NCBI GenBank assembly: GCA_050184585.1
Contig: JBFXAF010000001.1
Span: 186,001-250,000 of the forward strand
From: JBFXAF01 sp050184585
Lineage (GTDB): Bacteria > Pseudomonadota > Alphaproteobacteria > Rhizobiales > Rhizobiaceae
Length of the DNA stretch: 64,000 bases
Direction of reading: 5' to 3'
This document shows positions 51,452 through 60,532 of this stretch, one piece after another. A model generated the notes under the pieces. That model was not told where the DNA came from, made no database searches, and saw nothing but the letters and a program-made list of their open reading frames with translations. Made by a program: the position numbers and the translations under genes. Within the stretch, counting starts at the first letter, position 1; each line of letters begins with the position of its first letter.

Positions 51452-52531
51452 CTATCCCTCCGCGCTCCTGCTTGCGCGGATGCGATCGAACGCCACCGCC
51501 ACGATGATGAACGTTCCCACGAACACTCCTTGCCAGAAAGGATTGATACCGAGAAGGGTCAACGAGTTCCGGATCATCTCGATCAGCACGGCGCCGATGA
51601 CCGCGCCGACCGCCGTTCCCGATCCCCCGGCAAGATTGGTGCCGCCGATCACGACGGCGGCGATGACGACGAGTTCCATGCCTGTTCCCATGCCCGTCGT
51701 GATCGTGCCCAGCCATCCGACCTGCAGGATCCCGGCGATGCCGGCCATGAAGGCCGACAGCATGTAGACGCTGACCTTGATGCGGCGAACGGGCACGCCG
51801 GTCAGCGTCGCCGCGTGTTCGTTGCCGCCGATCGCGAAGATGTGACGGCCCCAGCGCGTCCAGCGGAAGGTGAAGCCGAAGATCAGCGCGAAGACGATGA
51901 GGATGATCGCCGGGTTGGGAATGAAGACGGCCTGCGCCAGCCAGGCGAAGAAGCCGCCGAGCGCGCTGTCGGGACCTACCCACCCCGACATCGCGTCGAA
52001 CCAGCCGCGCGTCGAACCGCCGCCGATGGCCACCAGCTTCTTATGGTCGACGCCGAACTGATAGACCATCTGGTTGCCGGACAGCACCATGGCGACGCTG
52101 CGGGCGAACGACATCATGCCCAGCGTCACCACGAAGGGCGGCATGCCGACATAGGCGATGAGCACGCCGTTGATGAAGCCGCATGCAAGCGCGGCCGCGA
52201 TGGCGCAGGGGACGGCGATCCAGATCGGATAGTCCCAGCTCATCATCATGCCGACCACCATGCCCGCCAGGCACAGCACCGCGCCGACCGACAGGTCTAT
52301 GCCGCCGGTGATGATCACAGCGGTCATGCCGAGCCCGATGATGCCGACGAAGGCGCAGTTGCGCGCCACGTTGAAGAGGTTCTGCGGCGTATCGAAAGAG
52401 GGGGTCGCGATCGACAGGTAGACGAACGCCAGCACCGCGGCCAGGAACACCCAGAACGTCTGGCTCGATATCATGCGGCCAAGCGTGCCGTGGGTCTGCT
52501 TGTTGATGGTGTCTTCGAGCGTGATGGTCAT
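51452..52531 (-). CDS. carbohydrate ABC transporter permease (CUT2, system A)
   Basis: 359 residues, about ten membrane helices. RbsC/FrcC signature GLGMTAVIITGGIDLSVGAVLCLAGM (near 66) and GNEHAATLTGVPVRRIK in the cytoplasmic loop, AAVVIGGTNLAGGSGTAVGAVIG. Imports a monosaccharide with the ATPase 22 bp upstream. Follows the ATPase and precedes the GntR gene on the minus strand. Confidence 0.93.
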   Translation of the reverse strand: MTITLEDTINKQTHGTLGRMISSQTFWVFLAAVLAFVYLSIATPSFDTPQNLFNVARNCAFVGIIGLGMTAVIITGGIDLSVGAVLCLAGMVVGMMMSWDYPIWIAVPCAIAAALACGFINGVLIAYVGMPPFVVTLGMMSFARSVAMVLSGNQMVYQFGVDHKKLVAIGGGSTRGWFDAMSGWVGPDSALGGFFAWLAQAVFIPNPAIILIVFALIFGFTFRWTRWGRHIFAIGGNEHAATLTGVPVRRIKVSVYMLSAFMAGIAGILQVGWLGTITTGMGTGMELVVIAAVVIGGTNLAGGSGTAVGAVIGAVLIEMIRNSLTLLGINPFWQGVFVGTFIIVAVAFDRIRASRSAEG

Positions 52532-52552
52532 GCGCGCTTTCCGTTGGCTCGC

Positions 52553-53293
52553 TCAGGCAATCTCGATGGCGCCGGTGATGAGACCCGTGATCTCCTCGGG
52601 CGACGACGCGGAAATCGCCTTGTCCGCGACCTTGCGGCCGCGCCGCAGGACCGCGACGCGATCGGCCACCGCGAACACGTCCGGCATGCGGTGGCTGATG
52701 AGGATGACGGCGATGCCGTGGTCGCGCAACCGGCGGATCAGGTTCAGCACCTCGGCCACCTGCCTCACGCTGATGGCCGCCGTCGGCTCGTCCATGAGGA
52801 CGATCCTGGGATCCGAAAGCCGGGTGCGAGCGATGGCGACCGCCTGGCGCTGACCGCCCGACATCTGCTTGACCAGATCGCGCGGCCTGGTCTCCGACTT
52901 CAGCTCGGCGAAGAGCTCGCCAGCCCGCTGGTACATGCTGCGGTAGTCGAGGATCCTGAACGGCCCCCATCCCTTGCGCAACTCGCGCCCGAGGAAGACG
53001 TTCGCGCCCGCCGTCAGGTTGTTGCACAGCGCAAGGTCCTGATAGACGATCTCCACGCCGTTCCGCCGCGCGTCGACCGGCTGGCTGAAATGCACTTCAC
53101 GTCCGTCGATCTCGATGCTTCCGGCGGTCGGAGGGAAGTTGCCGGCGATGATCTTCACCAGCGTCGACTTGCCCGCTCCGTTGTCGCCCATGAGTCCGAG
53201 CACCTCCGCCGGCTCCAGCGACAGCGATACGTCGCTGAGCGCGTGGATGGCGCCAAAATGCTTGGAAATGTTCGACAACCTCAACGCCGTCAT
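52553..53293 (-). CDS. single-domain sugar ABC transporter ATPase (system A, FrcA-like)
   Basis: 246 residues from the ATG at 53293 with GGGAGGG site. One nucleotide-binding domain: Walker A GDNGAGKST, signature SGGQRQ, Walker B IVLMDEPTAA, H-loop ISHRM. In contrast to RbsA-type ATPases it has a single NBD, as in the fructose system FrcA of rhizobia, and would act as a homodimer. First gene of the leftward unit ATPase-permease-GntR. Confidence 0.93.
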   Translation of the reverse strand: MTALRLSNISKHFGAIHALSDVSLSLEPAEVLGLMGDNGAGKSTLVKIIAGNFPPTAGSIEIDGREVHFSQPVDARRNGVEIVYQDLALCNNLTAGANVFLGRELRKGWGPFRILDYRSMYQRAGELFAELKSETRPRDLVKQMSGGQRQAVAIARTRLSDPRIVLMDEPTAAISVRQVAEVLNLIRRLRDHGIAVILISHRMPDVFAVADRVAVLRRGRKVADKAISASSPEEITGLITGAIEIA

Positions 53294-53374
53294 TTTCCCT
53301 CCCAGGTCCTGCCACGCCGAATTAGCAGACGAAGAGGGGAAACGGTCAATAGCCAGACAAAAATTAATTATCCT

Positions 53375-53386
53375 ATTTATCTGACA
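53375..53386. promoter_or_regulatory. half-site related to the GntR operator
   Basis: ATTTATCTGACA resembles the right half ATTTATCAGACA of the perfect palindrome at 55551-55562, with a degenerate left half upstream. It lies in the divergent promoter between the ATPase and the epimerase gene, in an AT-rich stretch (53340-53395). Suggests that the same regulator acts on both promoters. Confidence 0.45.
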
Positions 53387-53440
53387 ATATCTTGACGACG
53401 CGCGCCGCTCCACGCTTTTATGCCCGCCCGGAGGACGTGC

Positions 53441-54415
53441 ATGCTGGTTCTGGTTACGGGCGCGACGGGCAAAGTCGGGCGAGCGCTGATCGAGCGCCTC
53501 GCGGCCGAGCGCCCTGAACCGTTCGTGCGCGCGCTCTGCCACAACCGCACGCTCGACGAGACTCCGAAGCTCTCGGTGGCGAAGGGGAGCATCGCCGACC
53601 GGGAAACATGCCGCGACGCGCTCAAGGACGTCACTCACGTCGTCCACCTCGCGACGTGCAAGGAGACGCCCGAGGACGTGATGGACATCGCGGTCAAGGG
53701 GCTGTTCTGGCTGCTCGAGGCGTTCCGCGCCAGCCCGTCGGCGCAGCGGTTCGTGCTCATCGGCGGCGACGCGGCCGTCGGCCACTTCTTCCACCGTCAT
53801 CCGGCGCCGATCACCGAGGACGCGCCGCACATGGCCTATCCGGGCTGCTACGCGCTGTCGAAGGTCATCGAGGAGGTCATGGTCGAGCAGTACGGCATCC
53901 AGTACGGCATCGACTGGTGCTGCCTGCGCGCGCCGTGGATCATGGAGAAGGACGACTTCCGCCATACCCTCTCGTTCGGCGACGACCTGTTCGGCGGACC
54001 CGACTGGAAGACGATGGTGACGCCGGATGTCGCGGCGCGGAGCCGCGCGAGCGGCGCTGTCCCGCTGCTCACGGAAGCGGACGGCACCCCGGTCAAGCGC
54101 AACTTCGTCCATATCGACGACCTGGTCGAGGCGATCGTCGTGGCGCTGACCGCCAAGGCCGCCCGCCAGCGCCTCTACAACATCGCGATGGACGAGCCGG
54201 TCGACTATGGCGAGGTCGCCGACTACCTCGCCGAGACACGCGGCCTGCCCTCGACGACGGTCCGAGGCCCCTATGTCAGCAACTGGATGGACAACAGTCG
54301 CGCCCGGGCCGAACTCGGCTGGCGCCCGACATACGACCTTCGCAGATTGATCGATTCAGCCTGGAGCTACGTGCGTTCCGCGGAGGAACCGCGGCGCGTC
54401 TGGTATCCGGGCTGA
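53441..54415 (+). CDS. NAD-dependent epimerase/dehydratase family protein
   Basis: 324 residues from the ATG at 53441 (GGAGG site). Extended SDR: GATGKVGRALI at the N-terminus and the catalytic pair in GCYALSKVIEE (YxxxK), with VLIGGDAAV before it. C-terminal VKRNFVHIDDLVEAI is typical of sugar epimerases/dehydrogenases. Probably a sugar or sugar-lactone modifying enzyme of the imported carbohydrate. Divergent from system A ATPase and 56 bp before the system A-type binding protein. Confidence 0.9.
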   Translation: MLVLVTGATGKVGRALIERLAAERPEPFVRALCHNRTLDETPKLSVAKGSIADRETCRDALKDVTHVVHLATCKETPEDVMDIAVKGLFWLLEAFRASPSAQRFVLIGGDAAVGHFFHRHPAPITEDAPHMAYPGCYALSKVIEEVMVEQYGIQYGIDWCCLRAPWIMEKDDFRHTLSFGDDLFGGPDWKTMVTPDVAARSRASGAVPLLTEADGTPVKRNFVHIDDLVEAIVVALTAKAARQRLYNIAMDEPVDYGEVADYLAETRGLPSTTVRGPYVSNWMDNSRARAELGWRPTYDLRRLIDSAWSYVRSAEEPRRVWYPG

Positions 54416-54471
54416 GACCGGCGGCGGGAATGGTTCCGCCCCATTTGAAGCACCAACGGGAGGAGTAAGTC

Positions 54472-55464
54472 ATGAGGAAAGCACTGTATCTGGCGGCGGT
54501 GGCGGTGATGGCGCTCGCCACCACCAACGCCGTCTCGCAGGAAAAGAAGACGCTGGCCGTGGTCGTCAAGGGCCTCGACAACCCGTTCTTCACCGTGCTC
54601 GGCAATGGCTGCGCGAAGTGGAACACGGACAATCCGGACTCGGAGTACACCTGCCTCTATACCGGTCCGGCGCTCTCTTCGGACGAGGCCGGCGAAGTGC
54701 AACTGGTCGCTGACCTGATCGCCCGCCCGGATGTGGCCGGCATCGCCATCTCGCCGTCAAACGCGCCGGCGATGGCCGCGATGCTGCGCGAAAAGGCCCC
54801 GTCGATCCCCATCATGACGATCGACGCCGACCTGCTGCCCGAGGACCACGGGCTGCGCAAGACCTATCTCGGCACCTACAACTACGACATGGGCGTCAAG
54901 ATGGCCGGGCACCTGAAGACGCTGAAGCCCGAGGGCGGGTCGATCTGCCTGCAACTCGGCAACGTCGCGGCCGCCAACATCAACGAGCGGGCGGCGGGCC
55001 TGCGCGACACGATCAGCGGCAACAAGGGCATCGAGCGCCTCAAGGGCGAAGGCGGCTGGACCGAGATCGACGGCTGTCCGCTCTACACCAATGACGACAT
55101 TCCGACGGCCAACCAGCAGCTCGCGGACGTGACCGGCGCCAATGCCGATCTCGACGCGTTCATCCTCGTCGGTGGCTGGGCGCAGTTCGGTCCCGAGGCC
55201 TATGCGGCCACCACGACCGCGCTCGAGTCACGCCTCAAGAGCAAGGACCTCGTCATCATCGCTGGCGACACGCTGCCGCCGCAGATGGACGCGCTCAAGG
55301 CCGGCCACAGCCACGTCCAGGTGGGCCAGCGGCCGTTCGAGATGGGGCTGCGCGCTCCCGACGTCCTGATCCAGCTGATCAAGGGCGAGACCGTCGAGGA
55401 TCCGATGTTCACCGGCCTCGACGAGTGCACGCAGGAGACCGCCGCCACCTGCATCGGCGGCTGA
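54472..55464 (+). CDS. sugar ABC transporter substrate-binding protein (system A)
   Basis: 330 residues with GGGAGGAG site. Signal peptide MRKALYLAAVAVMALATTNAVS, then a periplasmic-binding-protein-4 fold: LAVVVKGLDNPFFTVLGNG, VAGIAISPSNAPAMAAML, TIDADLLPEDHG, GVKMAGHLKTL. Contains several cysteines (CLQLGN, GCPLY, CTQETAATC) and GG at the end. CUT2 class. I assign it to the system A permease and ATPase because the right-hand system has its own binding protein. A strong hairpin follows. Confidence 0.92.
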   Translation: MRKALYLAAVAVMALATTNAVSQEKKTLAVVVKGLDNPFFTVLGNGCAKWNTDNPDSEYTCLYTGPALSSDEAGEVQLVADLIARPDVAGIAISPSNAPAMAAMLREKAPSIPIMTIDADLLPEDHGLRKTYLGTYNYDMGVKMAGHLKTLKPEGGSICLQLGNVAAANINERAAGLRDTISGNKGIERLKGEGGWTEIDGCPLYTNDDIPTANQQLADVTGANADLDAFILVGGWAQFGPEAYAATTTALESRLKSKDLVIIAGDTLPPQMDALKAGHSHVQVGQRPFEMGLRAPDVLIQLIKGETVEDPMFTGLDECTQETAATCIGG

Positions 55465-55481
55465 AGCTCGATCACCGCCAA

Positions 55482-55515
55482 CGATCCGCCCGGCGCGTCA
55501 CCGCCGGGCGGATCG
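55482..55515 (+). terminator. strong hairpin terminator after the system A binding protein
   Basis: Perfect 14-bp arms (CGATCCGCCCGGCG and its complement) with a 6-base loop, 18 bp after the stop, followed by CATTCTGG. Likely a terminator or an mRNA-stabilising hairpin. Confidence 0.65.
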
Positions 55516-55544
55516 CATTCTGGCGCGAAGACGCCAGCTGATTA

Positions 55545-55562
55545 TGTCTGATTTATCAGACA
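55545..55562. promoter_or_regulatory. 18-bp perfect palindrome, candidate GntR operator of the right-hand ABC operon
   Basis: TGTCTGATTTATCAGACA: perfect 8-bp arms with TT centre, extended symmetrically by A at both sides. It lies 4 bp upstream of TTGACA (55567-55572), a -35 box for the system B operon. The nearby GntR at 50649-51431 is the obvious candidate binder; the related half-site at 53375 strengthens that. Confidence 0.65.
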
Positions 55563-55728
55563 AATGTTGACAGCGGTTTCGGAGTGCGCTTAGCTCTGCG
55601 GCGGAAACGCTCACTCAGGTCGGCGGAACCGCGGGGCTTCGAGACGCCCGGCGGCGCGAAGAGGTCTTCGCTTCTCCACCCTGCCGTGACGCAGATTTCC
55701 GTTCGGTTTGATCCGTGGGAGGACAATC

Positions 55729-56679
55729 ATGAAACTCAAACTTGCGATCAGCGTGCTGATGGTCGGTGCAGCGTTCGCCGTGTCGACGGCCCAGGCACAG
55801 GACAAGAAGGCGCTGGCCTTCGTGGTGAACGGCGCGTCCGACTTCTGGAAGCTGGCCGAGGCGGGCGTCAAGAAGGCGCAGGGCGAACTGCCGAACTACG
55901 ACCTCCAGTTCAAGTATCCCGAACAGGCCGCCGCCGCCGTGCAGCAGCGGCTGATGGACGACCTGGTCGCGGCGGGCGTCGCGGCGATCATGGTGAGCGC
56001 CGTCGACCCCAAATCGTCCACCGACGCCCTCAATCGCGTCGGCGGCCAGGTGCCGCTCTTCACGACGGATTCCGACGCGCCGGACACCAACCGGATCGCC
56101 TATATCGGCTCGTCCAACACCGACGCGGGCAAGCAGGCCGGCGAGATCGCGCTGAAGGCGCTGCCCGACGGAGGAAAGTGCATCGGCTTCGTGGGCCTGC
56201 CTGGCGCCGACAATGCGCGTGAGCGCATCGAGGGCATGAAGGCGACGATCGCCGGCTCCAAGGTCGAACTGATCGACGTGCGCGGCGACGACATCGACAT
56301 GACGCGCGCGAAGCGCAACGTCGAGGACGCGCTCGCCGCCAACCCCGACATCGACTGCATGGTCGGTTTCTATTCCTACAATCCGCCCCGCATCTACGAG
56401 GTGCTGAAGGAGTCGGGCAAGCTCGGTCAGGTGGTCGTCGTCGCCTTCGACGAGGATCCGATCACGCTCGGCGGCGTCAAGGAGGGGACGATCGCCGGCA
56501 CGGTGGTGCAGGATCCGTACGAATGGGGCTACCAGGGCATGAAGCTGATGGCGAAGTATCTGGAGGGCGACAAGTCGGTCGTTCCGGCAAACGAGCTCAT
56601 CATCGTGCCAACCAAGATGATCGACAAGGCGAACGTCGATCAATTCGAGGCGGAACTGAAACAGCGCATCGGCGGCTGA
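55729..56679 (+). CDS. sugar ABC transporter substrate-binding protein (system B)
   Basis: 316 residues from the ATG at 55729 (GGGAGGA site). Signal peptide MKLKLAISVLMVGAAFAVST, mature RbsB-like fold: KKALAFVVNGASDFWKLAEAGV, AAIMVSAVDPKSSTDALN, TTDSDAPDTNRIAYIGSSN, GKCIGFVGLPGADNARERIEG, VAFDEDPITLGGVKEGTI. CUT2 class, partner of the ATPase and permease downstream. Its sequence differs strongly from the system A protein, so the two systems need not share a ligand. Confidence 0.94.
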   Translation: MKLKLAISVLMVGAAFAVSTAQAQDKKALAFVVNGASDFWKLAEAGVKKAQGELPNYDLQFKYPEQAAAAVQQRLMDDLVAAGVAAIMVSAVDPKSSTDALNRVGGQVPLFTTDSDAPDTNRIAYIGSSNTDAGKQAGEIALKALPDGGKCIGFVGLPGADNARERIEGMKATIAGSKVELIDVRGDDIDMTRAKRNVEDALAANPDIDCMVGFYSYNPPRIYEVLKESGKLGQVVVVAFDEDPITLGGVKEGTIAGTVVQDPYEWGYQGMKLMAKYLEGDKSVVPANELIIVPTKMIDKANVDQFEAELKQRIGG

Positions 56680-56691
56680 CGCCTCGGAGCG

Positions 56692-56724
56692 GGCAGGCCG
56701 ACGTCTTCTCCCTGTCGGCCTGCC
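56692..56724 (+). terminator. intercistronic hairpin between binding-protein and ATPase genes
   Basis: Perfect 11-bp arms GGCAGGCCGAC / GTCGGCCTGCC with an 11-base loop, 12 bp after the binding-protein stop and 43 bp before the ATPase start. It probably stabilises the upstream message or attenuates the downstream genes, as is common in binding-protein-dependent operons. Confidence 0.55.
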
Positions 56725-56767
56725 TCGTCGCTTGCAGTCGCCCAGCCACGACGTGCATCATCCGTCC

Positions 56768-58264
56768 ATGATCCCGCTGCTCGCCCTGACCGACATCCGC
56801 AAGGAGTATCCGGGCGTGCGTGCGCTCGACGGCGTGAGCTTCGCCATCTCGCGGGGCGAGGTGGTCGGCCTCGTGGGCGAGAACGGCGCCGGAAAGTCGA
56901 CGCTGATGAAGATCATCGGCGGGGTGGTCGCGCCGAGCGGGGGCGCGATCGCAATCGACGGGACCGGCGTCGACCGGCTGTCGGTCGGACGCGCGATCCG
57001 GGCCGGCATCGCCTTCGTCCACCAGGAACTGAACCTGTTCGACAATCTCACCGTGGCCGCCAACGTCTTCATCGGACGCGAGCCACGCCAGCGCCTGGGG
57101 CTGGTCGACGAGGCTGCCCTGGTCGCCCGCACAGCGCCGCTGCTTGCGCAGCTTGGCGCCGATTTCTCGCCTAAGGACCTGGTCGGGCGACTTTCGCTGG
57201 CGCAGCGCCAGCTGGTCGAAATCGCCAAGGCGCTGTCGCTGGACGCGAGGCTGGTCATCATGGACGAGCCGACGTCGAGCCTGACGGCAACCGAGACGTC
57301 GCGCCTGCTCGAGGTCGTGCGCCGGCTCAGGCAGGACGGCGTCGCCGTCATCTTCATCACGCACCGGCTGACCGAGGTGGCGGAGATCGCCGACCGGGTC
57401 GTCGTGCTTCGGGACGGGCGCACGGTGGCCGCGCTGACCGGCGGCGACATCGAACCGGCAGCAATGATCCGCCACATGATCGGGCGCGAACTGAAGACGC
57501 TCTACCGGCCGCCGGCGGCCGAGCCGGGAACGGCGGTGCTGGCCTTCGCGGAGGTGCGCACGACCTATCGCCCGGAGGCCAGGGTCTCGGTGTCTCTCAG
57601 GCGGGGCGAAATCCTCGGTCTGGCAGGACTGGTCGGGTCGGGGCGAACGGAACTGGCGCGTGCGGTCTTCGGACTCGATCGCAGGCTCGGCGGAACGGTG
57701 ACCGTGGATGGCGCCGAGGTCGCGATCGCCTCGCCCCACGACGCGATCCGGCGCGGCATATACCTCGTGCCGGAGGACCGGAAGCAGGCCGGCGCCATCC
57801 TCGACTTCTCGATACGCGAGAACGTCACGCTCGCGGACCTGCCAGCCTATTCGCGGCTCGGGCTCGTCAGGCGGCCGGACGAGACGGTCGCGGCCGAGGA
57901 AGGCAGGCGACGGCTCGACATACGCTGTCCCGGCACGGACGTCCCGGTGGGCACGCTGTCCGGCGGCAACCAGCAGAAGGTGGTGCTGGCCAAGTGGCTG
58001 TCGATGAAGCCTCGCGCGATCATCTTCGACGAACCGACGCGCGGCATCGATGTCGGCGCCAAGGGCGAGATCTACAAGCTGATGCGCGAACTCTCCGACC
58101 AGGGGGTCGGCATATTGATGATCTCGAGCGACATGGAGGAGGTCATCGGCGTCAGCGATCGGGTGGCGGTGATGCACGAGGGCCGCATCACCGGTTTCCT
58201 CGACCGCTCGGCCCTGAGCGAACGGGCGATCCTGTCGCTGGCGGTCGGGCGCGAGGCGGCATGA
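56768..58264 (+). CDS. double-domain sugar ABC transporter ATPase (system B, RbsA-like)
   Basis: 498 residues from the ATG at 56768. Two NBDs. First: Walker A GENGAGKST (near 39), LSLAQRQLVEIAKAL, Walker B LVIMDEPTSS, ITHRL. Second: degenerate Walker A GLVGSGRTEL, LSGGNQQKVVLAKWL and IIFDEPTRGIDVGAK. Typical RbsA/XylG length and layout. Powers the system B permease located 19 bp downstream. No good SD precedes the start; a TTG 12 codons upstream is possible. Confidence 0.94.
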   Translation: MIPLLALTDIRKEYPGVRALDGVSFAISRGEVVGLVGENGAGKSTLMKIIGGVVAPSGGAIAIDGTGVDRLSVGRAIRAGIAFVHQELNLFDNLTVAANVFIGREPRQRLGLVDEAALVARTAPLLAQLGADFSPKDLVGRLSLAQRQLVEIAKALSLDARLVIMDEPTSSLTATETSRLLEVVRRLRQDGVAVIFITHRLTEVAEIADRVVVLRDGRTVAALTGGDIEPAAMIRHMIGRELKTLYRPPAAEPGTAVLAFAEVRTTYRPEARVSVSLRRGEILGLAGLVGSGRTELARAVFGLDRRLGGTVTVDGAEVAIASPHDAIRRGIYLVPEDRKQAGAILDFSIRENVTLADLPAYSRLGLVRRPDETVAAEEGRRRLDIRCPGTDVPVGTLSGGNQQKVVLAKWLSMKPRAIIFDEPTRGIDVGAKGEIYKLMRELSDQGVGILMISSDMEEVIGVSDRVAVMHEGRITGFLDRSALSERAILSLAVGREAA

Positions 58265-58283
58265 CCGAGGGGGCGAGGAGCGG

Positions 58284-59246
58284 ATGATCAACCGGAAGGA
58301 TCTGTGGCTGCTGGTGCTGATCCTGGTGGTCGGCACCATCGTGGCGATCATCAACCCGCGGTTCCTTTCGCCCATCAACCTCTCCAACACGGCGAACCTG
58401 ATCGGCCTGTTCGGCATCTTCGCCGTCGCCCAGGCCTTCGTGATCATCTCCGGCGGCATCGAACTGTCGGTAGGATCGGTGATCGCGCTGCTCGGCGTGC
58501 TGTTCGTCGACCTCGTCGCCAATGGCGCGGTCAGTCCCATCGCGGGCGCGATCCTGGTGCTGGCGCTCGGCTGCGCGATCGGGCTCATCCACGGCCTTCT
58601 CGTGGCGAAGATCGGACTGCAGCCCTTCGTGGTGACGCTGTGCGGGCTGCTGATCTATCGCGGCGTCGCACGCTACTACACCGACGAGGCGACGGCGGGC
58701 TTCCCGTTCGGCGCGTCGTTCCCCGTCCTGGAGTGGCTGACGGCGGGGCGCTTCTACGGTGTGCCGCACAGCCTGATCGCCTTCGCCGTCATCACCCTCA
58801 TCATGGGCGTCGTGCTGCACCGTTCGGTGTTCGGCCGCCACCTCTACGCCGTCGGCAAGAACGAGGAGGCGGCGCGCTACAGCGGCATCAACACGACGCG
58901 GGTGATCGTCATCGCCTATGTCATCTGCGCGGGACTGACCGCGGTCTCGGCGATCTTCATCGCCATGTACACGCGCTCGATCTCGCCATCCTCGCACGGC
59001 AACTTCTACGAACTCTACGCCATCGCAGCGGCGGTGCTCGGAGGCTGTTCGCTGAGGGGCGGCGAGGGGTCCATCGTCGGCGTGGTGCTGGGGACGGTGC
59101 TGCTCCAGGTGCTGCAGAACCTGGTCAACCTGCTCGGCATTCCGAGTTCGCTCAACTTCGCCGTGATGGGCTCGGTGATCCTGATCGGCGTGCTCGCCGA
59201 CCAGCATATATCAAGGCGGCGGGCCGTTCCGCGCCCCACCGGATGA
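58284..59246 (+). CDS. carbohydrate ABC transporter permease (CUT2, system B)
   Basis: 320 residues, about ten membrane helices. AQAFVIISGGIELSVGSVIALLGV is the RbsC-type signature, with VGKNEEAARYSGINTTRV in the cytoplasmic loop and AAAVLGGCSLRGGEGSIVGV. Operon position between the ATPase and the SDR gene. Confidence 0.94.
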   Translation: MINRKDLWLLVLILVVGTIVAIINPRFLSPINLSNTANLIGLFGIFAVAQAFVIISGGIELSVGSVIALLGVLFVDLVANGAVSPIAGAILVLALGCAIGLIHGLLVAKIGLQPFVVTLCGLLIYRGVARYYTDEATAGFPFGASFPVLEWLTAGRFYGVPHSLIAFAVITLIMGVVLHRSVFGRHLYAVGKNEEAARYSGINTTRVIVIAYVICAGLTAVSAIFIAMYTRSISPSSHGNFYELYAIAAAVLGGCSLRGGEGSIVGVVLGTVLLQVLQNLVNLLGIPSSLNFAVMGSVILIGVLADQHISRRRAVPRPTG

Positions 59247-59266
59247 TCAGGGGAAATGAGGATCCG

Positions 59267-60034
59267 ATGCGTCCCACGCTCTTCGACCTGACCGGAACGC
59301 TGGCGCTGGTGACCGGCTCGACGCGGGGCATCGGGCTCGCGCTGGCCAAGGGCCTCGCGGCGTATGGTGCGTCGATCGCCGTCAACGGACGCACGTCGGC
59401 GACCGTTCAGGCCGCGTCGCGCGATCTCCGGGAGTCGGGGCACACGGTCGTCGAAGCGCCCTTCGACGTGACCGACCATGACGGCGTCGACGCCGCCGTC
59501 GCGCGTATCGAGGCCGAGGCGGGTCCGATCGGCATCCTCGTCAACAATGCCGGGGTGCAGTTCCGCGCGCCGCTCGACGAGTTTCCGGAAGCCGAGTGGG
59601 AGCACCTGTTCAGGACGAATGTCAGCGGCGCCTTCCATGTCGGGAAAGCGGTCGCCCGGCGGATGATCCCGCGCGGCCGCGGCAAGATCATCAACATCGC
59701 CTCGGTGCAGGCCGAACTGGCGCGGCCGCGGATCGCGCCCTACGCGGCCACCAAGGGCGCGATCCGCAACCTGACGCGCGGCATGTGCGCCGACTGGGCG
59801 CGGCACGGGCTGCAGATCAACGCGGTGGCGCCGGGCTATTTCCGCACGGAGTTGAACAAGGCGCTGGCCGACGATCCCGCCTTCACGACGTGGCTGGAGG
59901 CGCGCACGCCGGCCGGTCGCTGGGGCAATCTCGACGAACTGGTCGGCGCGGCGGTGTTTCTGGCGTCGGAGGCGTCGTCCTTCGTCAACGGGCACACGCT
60001 GCATGTGGACGGAGGCATCTGCGCATCGGTGTAG
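59267..60034 (+). CDS. SDR family oxidoreductase, gluconate-5-dehydrogenase-like
   Basis: 255 residues from the ATG at 59267 with a GAGGA site. Classical SDR: TGSTRGIG (16-23), NNAG (93-96), catalytic Ser146, Tyr159, Lys163 (YAATK). Close in layout to gluconate 5-dehydrogenase (IdnO) and 2-keto-3-deoxy-D-gluconate dehydrogenase-type proteins. As last gene of the system B operon it should oxidise or reduce the imported sugar or its acid at a secondary alcohol. Substrate uncertain. Confidence 0.92.
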   Translation: MRPTLFDLTGTLALVTGSTRGIGLALAKGLAAYGASIAVNGRTSATVQAASRDLRESGHTVVEAPFDVTDHDGVDAAVARIEAEAGPIGILVNNAGVQFRAPLDEFPEAEWEHLFRTNVSGAFHVGKAVARRMIPRGRGKIINIASVQAELARPRIAPYAATKGAIRNLTRGMCADWARHGLQINAVAPGYFRTELNKALADDPAFTTWLEARTPAGRWGNLDELVGAAVFLASEASSFVNGHTLHVDGGICASV

Positions 60035-60046
60035 CCCGACCGGAGT

Positions 60047-60532
60047 TCAGGCGAAACCGCGCGGCCTCTCGGCGAACGCACTGATCAGTGCAGCAAGGTC
60101 CGGCTCGTTCACCATGGCGGCCGCATCGCCGGCGCGGACCCAGCGCCGCTGCCGCTCACGGCGCTCCTTCCACTTGTCGGCGACGCGGTCGACCTCAAGC
60201 GGATAGACGAGGACCTCGCAAGGGATGTCGTCACCATTGGCAACGCCCTTCGAATAGAAATAGCTGCCCGCCTCGCGATGCGCGACCGCACCGGACAGGC
60301 CCGCCTCCTCCATCGCCTCGCGCGCCGCGGCGTCCCACAGCGGTTCGGCACGTTCGGGCCACCCCTTCGGCAGGACCCAGCGGCCGGTGTCACGGCTGGT
60401 GATCAGCATCACCTCGACACCATCATCGGCCTTGCGCCAGGGGAGCGCCGCCACCTGCACGCGGCAAGGCTCGCCGCCGAACAGCTTGCGGACGCGATCC
60501 ACCAGATGATTGTTCTCGGACTGGCCCATCAC
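60047..60532 (-). CDS. Nudix hydrolase
   Basis: 161 residues. Complete Nudix box GWPERAEPLWDAAAREAMEE continuing AGL (Gx5Ex7REUxEExGU form) at about residues 57-79. Alphaproteobacterial members of this size act on diphosphoinositol or nucleoside-diphosphate-linked compounds; the substrate is unknown. Convergent with the SDR gene across 12 bp. An ATG-ATG start pair (60532/60529). Confidence 0.9.
   Translation of the reverse strand: MMGQSENNHLVDRVRKLFGGEPCRVQVAALPWRKADDGVEVMLITSRDTGRWVLPKGWPERAEPLWDAAAREAMEEAGLSGAVAHREAGSYFYSKGVANGDDIPCEVLVYPLEVDRVADKWKERRERQRRWVRAGDAAAMVNEPDLAALISAFAERPRGFA

Noticed and set aside
51530..53395. 621-codon plus-strand open frame
   Set aside because: Antisense to the sugar permease and ATPase, low-complexity His/Asp/Arg-rich translation, no start signal.
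56600..58588. 662-codon minus-strand open frame
   Set aside because: Antisense to the RbsA-type ATPase and permease; no recognisable domain.
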